Origin: Leifsonia sp. AG29
Lineage (GTDB): Bacteria > Actinomycetota > Actinomycetes > Actinomycetales > Microbacteriaceae
Direction: 5' to 3'
DNA length: 64,000 nucleotides
Assembly: GCF_009765225.1 (NCBI RefSeq)
Contig: NZ_VMSF01000001.1
Span: 620,001-684,000, forward strand
In this document: in pieces, positions 55,685 to 64,000 of the stretch
How positions within the stretch are numbered: the stretch's first letter is position 1
Layout: every line of letters begins with the position of its first letter
Translations under genes and position numbers: made by a program
Notes under the pieces: model-generated
The model's database searches: none
Told to the model about the DNA's origin: nothing
Seen by the model: only the letters and a program-made list of their open reading frames with translations

Positions 55685-56055
55685 CGCGCAGCGATGACCG
55701 GGAGGTGCGGCCGCCGCGTCAGCGCGATCAGGGCTCGGGCTCCGTCCTGGCGATCATGTGCGTCGCGTGCGTGGCTGCGCTGCTGTCGGTGCTCCTCGGC
55801 GCCGCCGGGGTTCTGCTGACGCACCGCCGAGCGGTCGCCGCGGCCGAGCTGGCTGCGCTCGCCGGGGCGGAGGTCGCGGTCGGCCGGGTGGCGGGCTCCA
55901 TCTGCGAAGCGGCCGATCGGGTCGCGTCGAGTGCGGGGGCCGTCGTCGACCGGTGCGACGTCGACGGACTCGTCGTCACAGTGACCGCGACCGTGGGCAG
56001 CGGGGCGCTGCGCACGAGCGGCACGGCGCGCGCCGGACCGCCGCACTCCCCGTGA
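55681..56055 (+). CDS. TadE-like protein, Rv3654c type
   Basis: A 124-residue protein with a basic polar N-terminus, the segment QGSGSVLAIMCVACVAALLSVLLGAAGVLLTHRRAVAAAELAALAGAEV, and a small C-terminal domain with two cysteines (SICEAAD, DRCDVDG). It corresponds to the TadG/Rv3654c-like component of actinobacterial tad loci. It is coupled to the TadE gene by GTGA and is the last gene of the locus. Confidence 0.8.
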   Translation: MTRSDDREVRPPRQRDQGSGSVLAIMCVACVAALLSVLLGAAGVLLTHRRAVAAAELAALAGAEVAVGRVAGSICEAADRVASSAGAVVDRCDVDGLVVTVTATVGSGALRTSGTARAGPPHSP

Positions 56056-56087
56056 GGCGGGCCGACCGCGCAGCGAGCCCGAGGCCC

Positions 56088-56336
56088 TCAGCCGAAGACG
56101 GTCTCCAGGTAGCGGTAGGCGATCGCCGTCGGGCGACTGTGGTGGTCGTCGTCCGGCGCGTACTCGGTCTCCCAGGCCGAGGTCCGGACATACAGGTAGC
56201 TCTTCCCGGCCGTGGTGGCCGGGATCTCGATGCGGGGCCTCGGGTCCCCGGAGTCCAAGAAGGAGGTTGCGATGGTCTTGCCCTCGAGCGGTCCGTCGGT
56301 CAGTTTGGCGGTGTACGTCGTCATTGTCGTAGCCAT
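56088..56336 (-). CDS. Small hypothetical protein
   Basis: An 82-residue soluble protein, mostly beta-strand (MTTYTAKLTDGPLEGKTIATS) with no membrane segment or known motif. It runs against the tad locus and away from topA. The start may be Met 1 (56336) or Met 5 (56324). Family not recognised. The 262-base gap to topA shows no other gene. Confidence 0.6.
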   Translation of the reverse strand: MATTMTTYTAKLTDGPLEGKTIATSFLDSGDPRPRIEIPATTAGKSYLYVRTSAWETEYAPDDDHHSRPTAIAYRYLETVFG

Positions 56337-56598
56337 GGACCCATTGTCCTCCCGCGGTCGCCGCCCTCAACCTCCCCAGTTGCGGCGGCTGTCGCATCGG
56401 CCCGTCGCCGGCCTGCGCCCACGGCGAACGCCGACAGGAAGATTAGGCACACAGCGGGTTGAGGTGTGTATGGTTTGCCTGTCGGGCCATGAGGCCCGCG
56501 CTCGCCGCCATCCGGGGCGGCTCTCGGGGGAGCGTGCCGTCGACGTCCACACCGCGCGACCGTGCGCAGCGTCAGCACGTACATATAAGAGGAGTCAG

Positions 56599-59448
56599 GT
56601 GCCCGCCACGAAGAAGCTCGTCATCGTCGAGTCTCCGAACAAGGTGAAGTCGATCGCCCAGTACCTGGGTGACGGCTACGAGGTCATGGCCTCCGTCGGG
56701 CACATCCGCGACTTGATCGAGCCGAAGAACCTCCCGCCGGAGCTCAAGAAGGGCTCGCTGGGCAAGTTCTCGGTCGACGTGGAAAAGGGCTTCGAGCCCT
56801 ATTACGTGGTCTCCGACCAGAAGCGCAAGACGGTCGCCGACCTGAAGCGCGCCCTCAAGAACGCCGACGAGCTCCTGCTCGCCACGGATGAGGACCGCGA
56901 AGGCGAGGCGATCGCCTGGCACCTCGTCGAGGAGCTCAAGCCGAAGATCCCGGTCAAGCGCATGGTGTTCCACGAGATCACCCGCGAGGCCATCGAGAAG
57001 GCCCGCGACAACACCCGCGAGATCGACACAGCCCTGGTCGACGCCCAGGAGACCCGGCGCATCCTCGACCGGCTCTACGGGTACGAGGTGTCGCCGGTGC
57101 TGTGGCGCAAGGTGGGCCCGGGCCTGTCCGCCGGCCGCGTCCAGTCGGCGGCAACGCGGCTCGTCGTCGACCGCGAGCGCGAACGCCTCGCCTTCGTTCC
57201 CGCCTCCTACTGGGGCCTGACCGCGCAGCTGGCTCCCGAGGAGGACGGCAACGCCTTCCAGGCGCGCCTCGCCCGCGTGTCGGGGGACCGTGTCGCGACA
57301 GGTCGCGACTTCGACGACCACGGCACGCTCACGAGCGCGGCCCGCACCCTCGACGAGGAGTCCGCTTCGGCTCTCGCAGCGGCGATCCGCCGGCCGAGCA
57401 CGACCGTGGCGGTCTCGAAGGTCGACTCCAAGCCCTACTCGCGCCGGCCCGCGGCACCGTTCACCACCTCCACCCTGCAGCAGGAGGCCGCCCGCAAGCT
57501 CCGCTTCTCCGCGCGCCAGACCATGAGTGTGGCCCAGGCGCTGTACGAGAACGGCTACATCACCTATATGCGTACCGATTCGGCCTCGCTGTCGCAGCAG
57601 GCGACCAACGCGGCCCGGACTCAGGCCGCGAAGCTTTACGGTCCCGAGACGGTGCCCGACAAGCCCCGTGTCTACGCCTCCAAGAGCAAGAACGCGCAGG
57701 AGGCGCACGAGGCGATCCGCCCCTCCGGCGAGGTCTTCCGTACCCCGGCCGAGCTCGAGAAGTCGTTGCGCGGACCCGAGTTCCGCCTGTACGACCTCAT
57801 CTGGAAGCGCACGGTCGCCTCGCAGATGGCGGACGCCAAGGGCCAGACCGCCTCGGTGACCGTCGAGGCCGCCATCACCGAGGGGCCGCTCGACGGCACG
57901 GTCGCCGAGTTCACGGCGAGCGGCACCGTCATCACCTTCCGCGGCTTCCTCAACGCCTACGAGGAGGGCAAGGACGAGGAGCGCAACTCGGCCGACCCCG
58001 CCGACGCGAAGCTCCCGCCGCTCGCGGCCGGTCAGTCGCTGAGCGTGCGCGAGGTCGAGGCCGACGGCCACGAGACCACGCCGCCGCCCCGCTACACCGA
58101 GGCCAGCCTCGTCAAGACGCTCGAGGAGCTCGGCATCGGCCGCCCGTCGACGTTCGCGAGCATCATCTCGACCATCATCGACCGCGGGTATGTGACCCAG
58201 CGCGGGCAGTCGCTCGTCCCGAGCTGGGTCGCCTTCTCGGTCGTGCGCCTCCTCGAGGACTACTTCGGCGACCTCGTCCAGTACGACTTCACCGCCGAGA
58301 TGGAGGACGACCTCGACCGCATCGCGGCCGGCGAGGCGGAGCGCGTCGACTGGCTCAACAGCTTCTACTTCGGCAGCGACAAGCACAAGGGCCTGCGACG
58401 CGTCATCGACAACCTCGGTGAGATCGACGCCCGCAGCATCAACTCGATCACGATCGACGAGGGCATCACGCTCCGCATCGGCAAGTACGGGCCGTACCTC
58501 GAGGTCTCCGAGCCGGACGCCGCGGCTGATACCCAGCCGCGGCGGGTCAACATCCCGCCGGACCTGGCGCCCGACGAGCTCACCCCGGCGAAGGCGCGCG
58601 AGCTCATCGCGGCGCCGGTGCAGACCGACCGGGTGCTCGGCCTCAACCCGGCGAGCGGCAAGCTCGTCGTCGCGAAGGACGGCCGGTTCGGACCCTACGT
58701 CACCGAAGCCGATCCCGAGGAGGAGCCCGAGGCCGACGCCCGGACCGGCGAGGTTGTCGAGAAGAAGACCGCCAAGAAGGCCGCCGCGGCCAAGCCGCGC
58801 ACCGCCTCCCTGTTCGCGTCGATGGACACCGCCACCATCGACCTGGAGACCGCACTGAAGCTGCTCGACCTGCCCCGCACGGTCGGGGCGGATCCCGAGA
58901 GCGGCGAGGAGATCCAGGCGCAGAACGGGCGGTACGGCCCGTACCTGAAGAAGGGGACCGACACGCGCTCGCTGCCCTCCGAGGACGACATCTTCACGAT
59001 CGACCTGCCCGGCGCGCTCGAGCTGTTCGCGCAGCCCAAGTACGGCAACCGGCGGGCGTCGAGCGCGCTCAAGGAGTTCGACGCCGACCCCGTGAGCGGC
59101 AAGCCGGTCAAGGTGAAGGACGGCCGTTTCGGCCCGTACGTCACCGACGGCGAGACCAACGCGACGATCCCGCGTGGCGAGACGGTCGACGAGGTCGATT
59201 TCGACCGCGCCGTCCAGCTGCTCGCGGACAAGCGCGCCAAAGGCCCGGCCAAGAAGACGACGACTCGGCGGACGGCCGCCAAGACGTCGACGGCCAAGGC
59301 CTCCGGAGCATCGACGGCAGCGGCGAAGACCACGGCGTCTAAGACGACGGCTGCCAAGACGACGGCTGCCAAGGCGACCGCGGCCAAGAAGGCTCCCGCC
59401 AAGAAGGCGCCGGCCAAGACCACGCGCGCTCCGAAGTCGGCCGAGTGA
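56599..59448 (+). CDS. topA: DNA topoisomerase I
   Basis: A 949-residue type IA topoisomerase that relaxes negative supercoils. The Toprim domain opens VIVESPNKVKSIAQYLG and includes ATDEDREGEAIAWHL; the catalytic tyrosine is Tyr 323 in ITYMRTDSAS. Instead of zinc fingers, the C-terminal part has repeated topo-C-type modules (KYGPYLEV, GRFGPYVT, GRYGPYLKKG, GRFGPYVTD), then a long Lys/Ala/Thr-rich tail (about 880-949) as in other actinobacteria. GTG 56599 has a GAGGAG site; upstream in-frame extension is not homologous. It overlaps tmk by four bases. Confidence 0.96.
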   Translation: MPATKKLVIVESPNKVKSIAQYLGDGYEVMASVGHIRDLIEPKNLPPELKKGSLGKFSVDVEKGFEPYYVVSDQKRKTVADLKRALKNADELLLATDEDREGEAIAWHLVEELKPKIPVKRMVFHEITREAIEKARDNTREIDTALVDAQETRRILDRLYGYEVSPVLWRKVGPGLSAGRVQSAATRLVVDRERERLAFVPASYWGLTAQLAPEEDGNAFQARLARVSGDRVATGRDFDDHGTLTSAARTLDEESASALAAAIRRPSTTVAVSKVDSKPYSRRPAAPFTTSTLQQEAARKLRFSARQTMSVAQALYENGYITYMRTDSASLSQQATNAARTQAAKLYGPETVPDKPRVYASKSKNAQEAHEAIRPSGEVFRTPAELEKSLRGPEFRLYDLIWKRTVASQMADAKGQTASVTVEAAITEGPLDGTVAEFTASGTVITFRGFLNAYEEGKDEERNSADPADAKLPPLAAGQSLSVREVEADGHETTPPPRYTEASLVKTLEELGIGRPSTFASIISTIIDRGYVTQRGQSLVPSWVAFSVVRLLEDYFGDLVQYDFTAEMEDDLDRIAAGEAERVDWLNSFYFGSDKHKGLRRVIDNLGEIDARSINSITIDEGITLRIGKYGPYLEVSEPDAAADTQPRRVNIPPDLAPDELTPAKARELIAAPVQTDRVLGLNPASGKLVVAKDGRFGPYVTEADPEEEPEADARTGEVVEKKTAKKAAAAKPRTASLFASMDTATIDLETALKLLDLPRTVGADPESGEEIQAQNGRYGPYLKKGTDTRSLPSEDDIFTIDLPGALELFAQPKYGNRRASSALKEFDADPVSGKPVKVKDGRFGPYVTDGETNATIPRGETVDEVDFDRAVQLLADKRAKGPAKKTTTRRTAAKTSTAKASGASTAAAKTTASKTTAAKTTAAKATAAKKAPAKKAPAKTTRAPKSAE

Positions 59449-60086
59449 GCGGCGCCCCCGGCCGGGCTGCGCCCGGGCTCTTCATCACGCTCGAAGGGGG
59501 CGACGGCTCCGGCAAGACCACGCAGGCCGAGCTCCTCGAGCAGTGGCTCACCGAGCGCGGTCGTGTCGTCGTGCGCACCCGCGAACCGGGAGGCACGGCC
59601 GCCGGCGTGGAAATCCGCGAGATCGTCCTGCACCACCGCGGCGACATCGCGCCGCGTGCGGAGGCGCTGCTCTACGCCGCCGACCGTGCTCACCACGTCG
59701 CGACGGTCGTACGGCCGGCACTGGCCCGGGGCGAGGTCGTCCTGCAGGACAGGTACATCGACTCCTCCGTCGCTTATCAGGGCGCCGGTCGAGTCCTCGA
59801 TCCCGATGAGATCCGCAACCTGTCGCTGTGGGCGGCCGAGGGTCTCCTCCCAGACGTCACGATCCTCCTCGACCTCGATGAGAGTGCCGCCCGCGCCCGG
59901 CTCGACGCGTCCCGCACCCGGTACGACCGGCTGGAGGCGGAGAGGTCCGACTTCCACGCCCGCGTGCGCGCCGCCTACCTGGCGCTCGCCGAGGCCGAGC
60001 CCGAGCGCATCCTCGTCGTCGACGCGGCCCGGCCCGTCGACGAGATCGCCGGCGAGATCCGGAGCCGTCTCGAGGGCCGGGTCTGA
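59445..60086 (+). CDS. tmk: Thymidylate kinase
   Basis: A 213-residue dTMP kinase. The P-loop GGDGSGKTT is at residues 18-26, the DRY segment is QDRYIDSSVAYQG, and the LID region follows with REPGGT earlier in the chain. It is coupled to topA by GTGA and lies 50 bases before holB, a conserved topA-tmk-holB order in high-GC Gram-positives. It makes dTDP for DNA synthesis and complements the thymidine kinase at 40 kb. Confidence 0.96.
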   Translation: MSGAPGRAAPGLFITLEGGDGSGKTTQAELLEQWLTERGRVVVRTREPGGTAAGVEIREIVLHHRGDIAPRAEALLYAADRAHHVATVVRPALARGEVVLQDRYIDSSVAYQGAGRVLDPDEIRNLSLWAAEGLLPDVTILLDLDESAARARLDASRTRYDRLEAERSDFHARVRAAYLALAEAEPERILVVDAARPVDEIAGEIRSRLEGRV

Positions 60087-60123
60087 ACGCACCGCGGCCG
60101 CGTTCCGTGTCCCCGGTGCCAGC

Positions 60124-60129
60124 TAGCCT
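60124..60129 (+). promoter_or_regulatory. -10 box of holB, leaderless
   Basis: TAGCCT stands 13 bases before the holB ATG, suggesting that holB is also transcribed independently of tmk. Confidence 0.4.
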
Positions 60130-60136
60130 GGAGCAC

Positions 60137-61360
60137 ATGGCAGTGTGGGACGACCTGACCGGTCAGGAAGACGCGATCGCGGTCGTCCGCGCCGCCGCCG
60201 AGAGCGGCAAACGAGGTGCGCCGTCCCTCCACGAAGCCGGAGCAGTGGCCGAGGCCGCCGGAGCCGACGGCCGCGGGATGACGCACTCGTGGCTGATCAC
60301 GGGGCCGCCGGGGTCCGGTCGGTCCAACCTCGCCTTCGCGTTCGCCACGGCGCTGCTGAGCCCCGGCACCCCGGAGGGCGACCTCGCGACGCAGCGGCAG
60401 GTAGAGGCGCGGACTCACCCCGACCTCGCCGTGCTCAGCACCGACCGCGTCATCATCTCGATCGACGAGGTGCGGTCGCTCGTCGCCACTTCCCAGTTCG
60501 CGCCGTCGGTCGGGCGCTATCGCGTCATGATCATCGAAGACGCCGACCGGATGACCGAACGCACCTCCAACGTCCTCCTGAAGGCCTTGGAGGAGCCGCC
60601 CGAGCGCACGGTGTGGATCCTCTGCGCGCCGAGCGACGCCGACCTCCTCCCGACGATCCGCTCCCGCGTCCGCACCGTGCGACTGGCGGTGCCCAGCGTC
60701 GACGACGTCGCCCGGCTGATCGAGCGCCGCGACGGGGTCGACCCCGCGACCGCCGAGCGCGCCGCCCGGCACGCCCAGAGCCACATCGGCATGGCGCACC
60801 GGCTCGCCACCCACGAGGAGGCGCGGCGCCGCCGCGAGCGCACCCTCGAGCTCGCCCTCGGCATCCGGTCCGTCTCCGACGCCGTGCTGGCGGCGGCGAG
60901 CCTCCTCGAGATCGCCGGGGCCGACGCCAAGGCGATCACGGAGGAGCGCGACGCCGAGGAGCGCGAACACGCGCTCCGGTCGCTCGGGATCGAGCCCGGG
61001 GGCAGCATCCCGCCCGCGCTCCGCGGCCAGCTGCGGCAGCTCGAAGATGACCAGAAGCGCCGAGCGACGCGAGGCCTCCGCGATGGGATCGACCGCATCC
61101 TCGTCGACCTGCTCTCCGTCTACCGCGACGTCATGATGCTCCAGCTCGACAGCCGCAGCGAACTCGTGAACACCGAGATCCTGGCGCAGCTCCGAGCTCT
61201 CAGCGAGCACACGAGTCCCGCCGATACGCTCGCCGCGATGGACGCCATCGCCACGGCCCGCGAACGGATCGAGGCGAACGTCGCGCCCGTGCTCGCCCTC
61301 GAGGCGATGCTGATCACCATCCTGCGCGGCACGGCCGCTCGAAAGGGGACCGACCTGTGA
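60137..61360 (+). CDS. holB: DNA polymerase III delta' subunit
   Basis: A 407-residue clamp-loader subunit beginning MAVWDDLTGQEDAI. The P-loop is degenerate (GPPGSGRSN, with Arg for the usual Lys), as expected for non-hydrolysing delta'. Conserved segments include SIDEVRSLV, YRVMIIEDADRMTERTSNVLLKALEEPPERTVWIL and IRSRVRTV. It forms the clamp loader with DnaX. ATG 60137 is preferred over an upstream start at 60107 because of homology and the TAGCCT box. It overlaps the lipoprotein gene by four bases. Confidence 0.92.
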   Translation: MAVWDDLTGQEDAIAVVRAAAESGKRGAPSLHEAGAVAEAAGADGRGMTHSWLITGPPGSGRSNLAFAFATALLSPGTPEGDLATQRQVEARTHPDLAVLSTDRVIISIDEVRSLVATSQFAPSVGRYRVMIIEDADRMTERTSNVLLKALEEPPERTVWILCAPSDADLLPTIRSRVRTVRLAVPSVDDVARLIERRDGVDPATAERAARHAQSHIGMAHRLATHEEARRRRERTLELALGIRSVSDAVLAAASLLEIAGADAKAITEERDAEEREHALRSLGIEPGGSIPPALRGQLRQLEDDQKRRATRGLRDGIDRILVDLLSVYRDVMMLQLDSRSELVNTEILAQLRALSEHTSPADTLAAMDAIATARERIEANVAPVLALEAMLITILRGTAARKGTDL

Positions 61361-62916
61361 CCACCCGACCCGGACGGTCCGCTGGCCGACGTCGCGGCGT
61401 CCGTACGGCCATCGTCGCCGTCGCAGCCGTGCTCGCGCTCACCCTGACCGGGTGCGTGACCTGGTTGATACCCCCGAAGTCCGTGCAGACCTCCACACCG
61501 TCTCCCGAGAAGGTGGCCACCGATCTTCAGCCGTTCTACTCGCAGACCCTCACCTGGTCGAACTGCGACTCCGGCAAGCAGTGCGCCACGGCGAAGGCGC
61601 CCCTCGACTGGCAGCACCCGGCGGCAGGCGAGATCGAGCTCGCGCTGATCCGGCAGCAGGCGAAGGGGGACCGGCAGGGCTCCCTGCTGGTCAACCCCGG
61701 TGGCCCCGGCGCCTCCGGCTACGACTTCGTCAAGGACTCGGTCGACTACGCGACCGACAAGACCCTCCAGGACTCGTTCGACGTCGTCGGTTTCGATCCT
61801 CGCGGGGTCGGCCGATCGACCGCCGTCAAGTGCTACGACCCGAAGCAGATGGACGACTACCTGTACGGCATCACGCCCGGCGTGCGCGGCTCTGACGAGT
61901 GGCTCGCGGCGAACACCGAGACGGCGAAGGGGTTCGCCGCCGCTTGCGATCAGAAATCCCAGAAGCTGCTGGCGCACGTCGACACCGTCAGCGCGGCGCG
62001 CGACCTCGACCTGCTGCGCGCGGTGCTCGGCGACAAGAAGCTCAACTATCTCGGTTACTCGTACGGCACCTACCTCGGGGCCACGTATGCCGACCTCTAC
62101 CCCGGCAAGACCGGCCGCCTGGTGCTCGACGGCGCCCTCGACCCCGCCGCGAGCAACGCCGACGTCACCATGGTGCAGGCCCAGGGGTTCGAGAGCGCCC
62201 TCCGCGCCTACCTCAAGGACTGCCTGAGCCAGAAGGGCTGCCCGTTCACCGGAACGGTCGACCAGGCCATGACGACCGTCGGCCAGCTGCTCGCCAGCGT
62301 CGACCGCAGCCCCATCCGCAACTCCGACGGGAGGGAGCTGGGCGCCAACACTCTCCTCACCGCGATCATCACGCCGCTGTACGACGCCACGGCCTGGTCG
62401 TACCTGACCAAGCTGTTCGACTCGGTGATGAAGGGCGACGCCTCCGTGGCCTTCGTGCTGGCCGACTCCTACAACGACCGCAACAGCGACGGCACGTACT
62501 CAGACAACGGCACGGAGGCCTTCACGGCCATCAACTGCCTCGACTACCCGGTCGACGCGAGCGTCCCGGCGATGCGGGCCAACGCCGCTCAGCTCGCCCA
62601 GGTCGCGCCGGTGATCGGGCCGTACATGGCTTACGGGGAGCTCAGCTGCGGCACGTGGCCGTATCAGTCCACTGTGCAGCGCGCCCCGATCCACGCCAAG
62701 GGGTCGGCACCCATCCTCGTCATCGGCACGACCAACGACCCGGCCACCCCGTACGTCTGGGCGAAGAACCTCGCGTCCGAACTCGAGAACGGGCACCTGC
62801 TCACCTACCGCGGCGAAGGCCACACCGCCTACAACAAGTCGAACTCGTGCGTGAACGGAACGGTGGACGACTTCCTCGTCCATGGCACCGTCCCCACGGC
62901 CGGGAAGACCTGCTGA
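61357..62916 (+). CDS. Lipoprotein alpha/beta hydrolase, TAP-like peptidase family
   Basis: A 519-residue lipoprotein (lipobox LTGC near residue 33) of the Slp/TAP C-terminal hydrolase family. The nucleophile elbow is GYSYG, the oxyanion/HGG-like turn is NPGGPGASG, Asp lies in GTTNDPATPY, and His in GEGHTAYN. Related enzymes are extracellular aminopeptidases or proteases releasing short peptides. The GTG overlaps the holB stop, so it is co-transcribed with a replication gene, an arrangement common in actinobacteria. Cysteines in SNCDSGKQCA and near the C-terminus may form disulfides. Confidence 0.88.
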   Translation: MTTRPGRSAGRRRGVRTAIVAVAAVLALTLTGCVTWLIPPKSVQTSTPSPEKVATDLQPFYSQTLTWSNCDSGKQCATAKAPLDWQHPAAGEIELALIRQQAKGDRQGSLLVNPGGPGASGYDFVKDSVDYATDKTLQDSFDVVGFDPRGVGRSTAVKCYDPKQMDDYLYGITPGVRGSDEWLAANTETAKGFAAACDQKSQKLLAHVDTVSAARDLDLLRAVLGDKKLNYLGYSYGTYLGATYADLYPGKTGRLVLDGALDPAASNADVTMVQAQGFESALRAYLKDCLSQKGCPFTGTVDQAMTTVGQLLASVDRSPIRNSDGRELGANTLLTAIITPLYDATAWSYLTKLFDSVMKGDASVAFVLADSYNDRNSDGTYSDNGTEAFTAINCLDYPVDASVPAMRANAAQLAQVAPVIGPYMAYGELSCGTWPYQSTVQRAPIHAKGSAPILVIGTTNDPATPYVWAKNLASELENGHLLTYRGEGHTAYNKSNSCVNGTVDDFLVHGTVPTAGKTC

Positions 62917-62970
62917 TCCACCGAACCCGCGCGTTCGATGCGCGAAGGCCGCACCCGGCCCCGGCGGTGG

Positions 62971-62982
62971 TGCAATTTTGCA
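62971..62982. promoter_or_regulatory. Inverted repeat upstream of TetR gene
   Basis: TGCAA-TT-TTGCA lies 21 bases before the GTG at 63004 in a short AT-rich patch that must also hold the promoter. It may be the binding site for self-repression. Confidence 0.4.
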
Positions 62983-63003
62983 GAGGATGAAATAATCGAG
63001 AGC

Positions 63004-63726
63004 GTGACTCCGGCAACCGAAACCGTCATCGACGGGAGCGAGCTCGGGCTGCGTGAGCGCAAGCGCATCGCTACCCGGCGGGCCATCCAGCTGGCCGCCC
63101 TCGGCCTCGCCACCGAGCGCGGGTTCGACCGCGTCACGATCGACGAGATCAGCCACGCGGCCAACGTCTCGCCTCGCACGTTCTTCAACTATTTCCCCTC
63201 GAAAGAGACGGCGATCATCGGCGAGCTGCCGGAGCTCCCCGGCGAGGAGACGATCGAGCGCTTCATCGCGGCGGGCCCGCAGGAGCCGATCCTCGAGGGC
63301 ATCAGCCACCTCCTCATCGCGGCGATCGTCGGGGGAGACCTCGGCGATCCGGGCATCCCCGTCGACGGGGCCTCGGGCGACGACGCCCTCCACGATCCGG
63401 CCTCGACGATGCAGAAGATGCACACCCTCCGCAGGGCGCTCCTGAAGGACAACCCGGAGCTCTTCGCTCAGCGGATGGCGTCGATGCGCACCTTTGAGGA
63501 GGCTCTGAGCGAAGTCGTCGAGCGTCGTCTCGCCCACGACGACCCCGAGCTCGCCGCCGACCGGGAGGCGCTGCACCAGCGAGCGCGCCTCGTCACCTAC
63601 GTCGCGTTCGCCGGCATGCGGCACGCCTGGTCGTGCTGGGCGGACCACGGGGGAGTGGAGCCGCTCGCCGACCGCCTCCGCACGTCGTTCGAGCAGCTCG
63701 CGAATCTCGGCAGCCAGGTTCGCTGA
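63004..63726 (+). CDS. TetR-family transcriptional regulator
   Basis: A 240-residue regulator. The N-terminal helix-turn-helix is TIDEISHAANVSPRTFFNYFPSKETAII (about residues 43-70), of the type often found upstream of multidrug exporters. The C-terminal domain is helical and not specifically recognised. GTG 63004 was chosen because upstream in-frame sequence is promoter-like (TGCAATTTTGCA, AAATAA). No obvious target gene follows before the window ends; the next feature is a tRNA. Confidence 0.85.
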   Translation: MTPATETVIDGSELGLRERKRIATRRAIQLAALGLATERGFDRVTIDEISHAANVSPRTFFNYFPSKETAIIGELPELPGEETIERFIAAGPQEPILEGISHLLIAAIVGGDLGDPGIPVDGASGDDALHDPASTMQKMHTLRRALLKDNPELFAQRMASMRTFEEALSEVVERRLAHDDPELAADREALHQRARLVTYVAFAGMRHAWSCWADHGGVEPLADRLRTSFEQLANLGSQVR

Positions 63727-63815
63727 CGGGTCGCCCGCGGTGTTCGCCGGTGTCAGCAGCACCCCGCGGGATCGGGTAAGCTATCTGACTGTGCGCCGAG
63801 CGGAAGCCCGGCCAC

Positions 63816-63888
63816 GCCGCCCTAGCTCAGTCGGCAGAGCATCTCACTCGTAATGAGAAGGTCAAGGGTTCGATTCCCTTGGGCGGCT
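63816..63888 (+). tRNA. tRNA-Thr(CGT)
   Basis: The acceptor stem GCCGCCC/GGGCGGC encloses a canonical cloverleaf. The anticodon stem TCTCA/TGAGA holds loop CTCGTAA, giving anticodon CGT. The discriminator is T and CCA is not encoded (CCC follows). Confidence 0.95.
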
Positions 63889-63897
63889 CCCATTCTC

Positions 63898-63922
63898 GGT
63901 CCCGTCCTCGGACGGGGCCTTT
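63898..63922 (+). terminator. Terminator after tRNA-Thr
   Basis: GGTCCCGTCC pairs with GGACGGGGCC (one G-T pair) around a very short loop, followed by TTTCC. The remaining bases to 64000 show no recognisable gene. Confidence 0.65.
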
Positions 63923-64000
63923 CCGCCATTGCAGCGGCTCCAAACGCGCGTCGGCCGAGCGGATTCTCGCGGTGGCTCGCGCCCTCGGCCACGATCGGTT

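Overview
The window is very GC-rich, densely packed actinobacterial chromosome. Gene content and order (6C RNA between acs and a tad locus, topA-tmk-holB, tRNA-Ser and the small SRP RNA upstream of dnaX-recR, then lysC-asd) fit Micrococcales, most likely Microbacteriaceae of the Leifsonia type. That placement is inference from family knowledge and synteny; no search was run.

Layout. 1-6.1 kb: end of a carbohydrate ABC locus (solute-binding protein cut by the window edge, two permeases, a GH31 alpha-xylosidase-type enzyme, a ROK regulator; no ATPase gene). 6.1-6.9 kb: a noncoding block with a regular palindromic repeat array, a G-rich minisatellite and a perfect 20-bp palindrome ahead of a Bcr/CflA-type drug exporter. 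8.2-15.5 kb: PAP2 phosphatase, thioesterase-like protein, small membrane or unknown proteins, a polymer-forming (bactofilin-like) membrane protein, an aquaglyceroporin, and a TetR/SDR divergent pair with twin operators. 15.5-15.9 kb: tRNA-Ser(GGA) and SRP RNA. 16-24.6 kb: a compact run of DUF1254 protein, pta, ackA and three tandem acyl-CoA-thioesterase/BAAT-like lipoproteins, two of which appear to lack the catalytic serine. 24.7-31.9 kb: dnaX, recR, lysC, asd, mqo.

32.0-33.9 kb: an atypical, less GC-rich islet with a secreted protein, a small membrane partner, two perfect DnaA boxes and short repeats. 34-36.7 kb: an ABC-F ATPase and a radical SAM gene whose promoter spacer is filled by a LexA-type palindrome. 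36.9-40 kb: a histidine kinase, an apparently kinase-dead paralogue and a LuxR-type response regulator, all overlapping. 40-46.3 kb: thymidine kinase, UDP-glucose dehydrogenase, a DUF4012 protein, an LAxTG surface protein, a flavin monooxygenase and an FMN reductase with a doubtful 5' end. 46.3-50.7 kb: tRNA-Pro(CGG), metallophosphoesterase, a class A PBP with PASTA domains, DUF4177 protein, RidA-like protein. 50.8-56.1 kb: acs, 6C RNA, and a tad pilus locus with a fused TadB-TadC. 56.6-62.9 kb: topA, tmk, holB and a lipoprotein hydrolase in a tight chain. 63-64 kb: a TetR regulator and tRNA-Thr(CGT).

Working together: acetate and acetyl-CoA handling is well represented (pta-ackA, acs), next to lysine/threonine-family biosynthesis (lysC-asd) and replication/recombination genes (dnaX, recR, topA, tmk, holB). 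Many genes have a TANNNT -10 box 12-14 bases before the start codon, so leaderless transcription looks common here. The strongest candidates for undescribed biology are the nucleophile-less lipoprotein paralogues linked to pta-ackA, the kinase/pseudokinase/regulator trio, the secreted-protein plus membrane-protein islet, and the 6.1-6.8 kb repeat block.
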